DNA from: an uncultured Alphaproteobacteria bacterium
Lineage (GTDB): Bacteria; Pseudomonadota; Alphaproteobacteria; Rhodospirillales; Rhodospirillaceae
Assembly: GCA_902575965.1 (NCBI GenBank)
Contig: CACGTM010000001.1
Span: forward strand, 110,566 to 174,565
Direction: 5' to 3'
DNA length: 64,000 nt
Part shown: positions 62,405 to 64,000 of the stretch, in pieces
How the letters are laid out: every line of letters starts with the position of its first letter
How positions within the stretch are numbered: the stretch's first letter is position 1
Notes under the pieces: generated by a model
What the model saw: only the letters and a program-made list of their open reading frames with translations
What the model was told of the DNA's origin: nothing
The model's database searches: none
Translations under genes and position numbers: made by a program

Positions 62405-64000
62405 GTATCTGTTTCCGTTTTTAGATTATGAATCCACTCGTCTATTCGTGATAGATGCTTACTCGTGTCGTACTTACCATTTTTTTTTTCATCTATTTGA
62501 AAAAAATAAGGCTTATCTTCAGAGATAAATCCGTCAATAAAGCTTTTAAAATTCTGGAAATATTCTTCTAAATTATCTATTTTTTTAGGGATGGAATTAA
62601 ATCCATCTTTTTTACCATCCATTTTCCAGTATTCTAATTCTATTGAGGGGTGGCTATTTTTAGTAAGTTTAATTTCTTTAAAATCTTTATTCCCTGCAAT
62701 AATGGCTAAAAGAGGGAGCTGAGGCTCATAACCATCCTCTATTTTATAGTTAGATGGTATACTCCCTGTTTTGTAATCAACTATTTTCAAAATATTATTA
62801 TCTAATATATCTACTCTATCTGCTTTTCCACTAATTTCTAAATAATTAGAATTTAATTTTAATTTTATCTGACCTTCTATTTCAGTAAAAACTTGCTTTA
62901 TATTTTCTTTATTCTTAAAGTTATAATTTATATATTCCCTCCCAATTCTTTGTATTCGAGGACTCCATAATAGCTTCTGCATATCAGATAAGTTTTCTTC
63001 TGATAAAATTTTTTCACTTAAATAGAAAAATTCTGAACTATTTTCATCTTTAGTTTTTTTAAAAGAAAAATACTTTTTCATAAAACAATCGAATATCCTA
63101 TGAACAATAATCCCATATAATCTGTTCTCGCTCTCAATTCCAATTTTTTCAAGGGGGTGAAGATTTAATATATTTTTTACATAGAATTCATATGGGTTTC
63201 TTAACAGTAAGCCTACATCTGTTAGCTTTACAGATCTGGGTTTATATTTAAGGTCAACTATTGGTTGGGGTGGTAAAATTTTTATTTTTGTATTTTGCGC
63301 ATAAAAAAGTTTGGACCATTTTTCTAAATTCTCAAATTTGATGGTTTTTTCCTTGGTATTTTTCTTCTCAGGCTTATAAATTTGTTTGATTCTGTAAGCC
63401 CATCTTGAAGGGGTTGGATTTTCTCTTCCTTTTTTTTTGGCTAACATTATAACTACTTCGTCTGACCCTAAGGCATGACAAAGGTCTAGTGCAGACAGTC
63501 CTATTTTATTTTCTACTTTAGGTAGACCAATTTTAGATCGCATTTCATGATTTAACCAGGGTCCGCTTTTAAGTTCTTCAGGCCATACACCCTCATGAAG
63601 TCCACCTATAATTACAATATTATGGTAAATAAGTCGTGCTTCAATAGGTGAGAGAATTCTTATTCGTTGATGATAGTCGAATGTATTTTGTTTTTTTTCC
63701 TCTCTAAGAAGTTGACTGAAAATACTTTTATAAGACTCAGGCTTAATTTCACCCATTTTTTCTGAGTTTTGAATTATTTCTGAAAGAAATATGGAGCATG
63801 TCTCACCAGTGTTTCCTGCCCAAATTCTATTGATGCCAAGTGAATTTTGACTACTTGCTAATCTTTCACTGCAAGTGATGTGACTTCTTAAGATGTTTGA
63901 GAACGATACTTTTTTTTTGTGATTAAATGATGCTAATTCTGAAATAGAATCTAAAAAATACTGAAACCAATCAATTAACAGCTTATCTTCCTTGCCTTTC
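62401..64000 (-). CDS. addB: Double-strand break repair protein AddB (5' part cut by window)
   Basis: The frame is open to the right edge of the window, so about 530 C-terminal residues are visible and the amino end is missing. Just inside the edge is W-A-G-N-T-G-E-T, a typical AddB stretch, then IIGGLHEGVWPE in the inactive-helicase part, LLRNPYEFYVKNIL, and the C-terminal nuclease motif KIVDYKTGSIP. The cysteines that hold an iron-sulfur cluster in Bacillus AddB are not present after the nuclease motif. An internal ATG at 63756 should not be taken as the start. Confidence 0.93.
   Translation of the reverse strand, partial: KGKEDKLLIDWFQYFLDSISELASFNHKKKVSFSNILRSHITCSERLASSQNSLGINRIWAGNTGETCSIFLSEIIQNSEKMGEIKPESYKSIFSQLLREEKKQNTFDYHQRIRILSPIEARLIYHNIVIIGGLHEGVWPEELKSGPWLNHEMRSKIGLPKVENKIGLSALDLCHALGSDEVVIMLAKKKGRENPTPSRWAYRIKQIYKPEKKNTKEKTIKFENLEKWSKLFYAQNTKIKILPPQPIVDLKYKPRSVKLTDVGLLLRNPYEFYVKNILNLHPLEKIGIESENRLYGIIVHRIFDCFMKKYFSFKKTKDENSSEFFYLSEKILSEENLSDMQKLLWSPRIQRIGREYINYNFKNKENIKQVFTEIEGQIKLKLNSNYLEISGKADRVDILDNNILKIVDYKTGSIPSNYKIEDGYEPQLPLLAIIAGNKDFKEIKLTKNSHPSIELEYWKMDGKKDGFNSIPKKIDNLEEYFQNFKSFIDGFISEDKPYFFQIDEKKNGKYDTSKHLSRIDEWIHNLKTETDT

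Overview
The window is a 64 kb stretch of a compact, AT-rich alphaproteobacterial chromosome, by eye roughly one third G+C. Genes are nearly contiguous, with many 1-8 bp overlaps and several TTG/GTG starts. The assignment rests on gene content and order that I know from alphaproteobacteria: trpF-trpB-trpA-accD-folC-trxA-addA-addB; aroA-cmk-rpsA-ihfB beside a TIGR02300 (FYDLN acid) protein; lptC-lptA-lptB-ptsN; rpsF-rpsR-rplI; fabD-fabG-acpP-fabF-mltG-gmk; and a complex I NDUFA9-like protein. Tight packing and AT richness suggest a streamlined, probably marine, free-living oligotroph, but no 16S rRNA is present, so this is inference. I see no mobile element, prophage, CRISPR array or rRNA operon.

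Layout. 1-11 kb: bamB (cut by the left edge) and der, then a long minus-strand run of SDR, cvpA, radA, mlaF, mlaE, alr, dnaB, rplI, rpsR and rpsF. 11-16 kb: fatty-acid synthesis (fabD, fabG, acpP, fabF), then mltG and gmk. 16-22 kb: a glycine-betaine/choline-type ABC transporter, an isolated TAXI-type TRAP solute receptor, an M17 aminopeptidase and uppP. 22-29 kb: an NDUFA9-like protein, an RNase D-like exonuclease, and kdsD-lptC-lptA-lptB-ptsN for LPS (rpoN and hpf, usually between lptB and ptsN, are absent). 29-35 kb: accessory metabolism, namely a flavoprotein, an AceE-like thiamine enzyme, an acyl-CoA/DmdB-like ligase and an alpha/beta hydrolase.

35-46 kb is the most interesting part: a sphingolipid locus. 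Acyl-ACP synthetase (FAAL-like), ceramide reductase (cerR-like), a dedicated ACP and serine palmitoyltransferase lie in the order I recall for the Caulobacter spt locus. They are followed by a lipid hydroxylase, a divergent pair made of a Tam41-like nucleotidyltransferase and a DAG/ceramide-kinase-like lipid kinase, the LPS-exporter permease genes lptF and lptG, a GNAT protein that is a candidate bacterial ceramide synthase, and an unknown polytopic membrane protein. Together these could make, phosphorylate and perhaps CDP-activate ceramide, and export a sphingolipid or LPS to the outer membrane. lptF/lptG placed between sphingolipid genes, and a kinase paired with a Tam41-like enzyme, are the strongest leads for something undescribed.

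46-64 kb is housekeeping: tRNA-Ala(GGC), the TIGR02300 protein, aroA, cmk, rpsA, ihfB, pyrF, trpF, trpB, trpA, accD, folC, trxA, a Rieske oxygenase inserted next to addA, addA, and addB (cut by the right edge).
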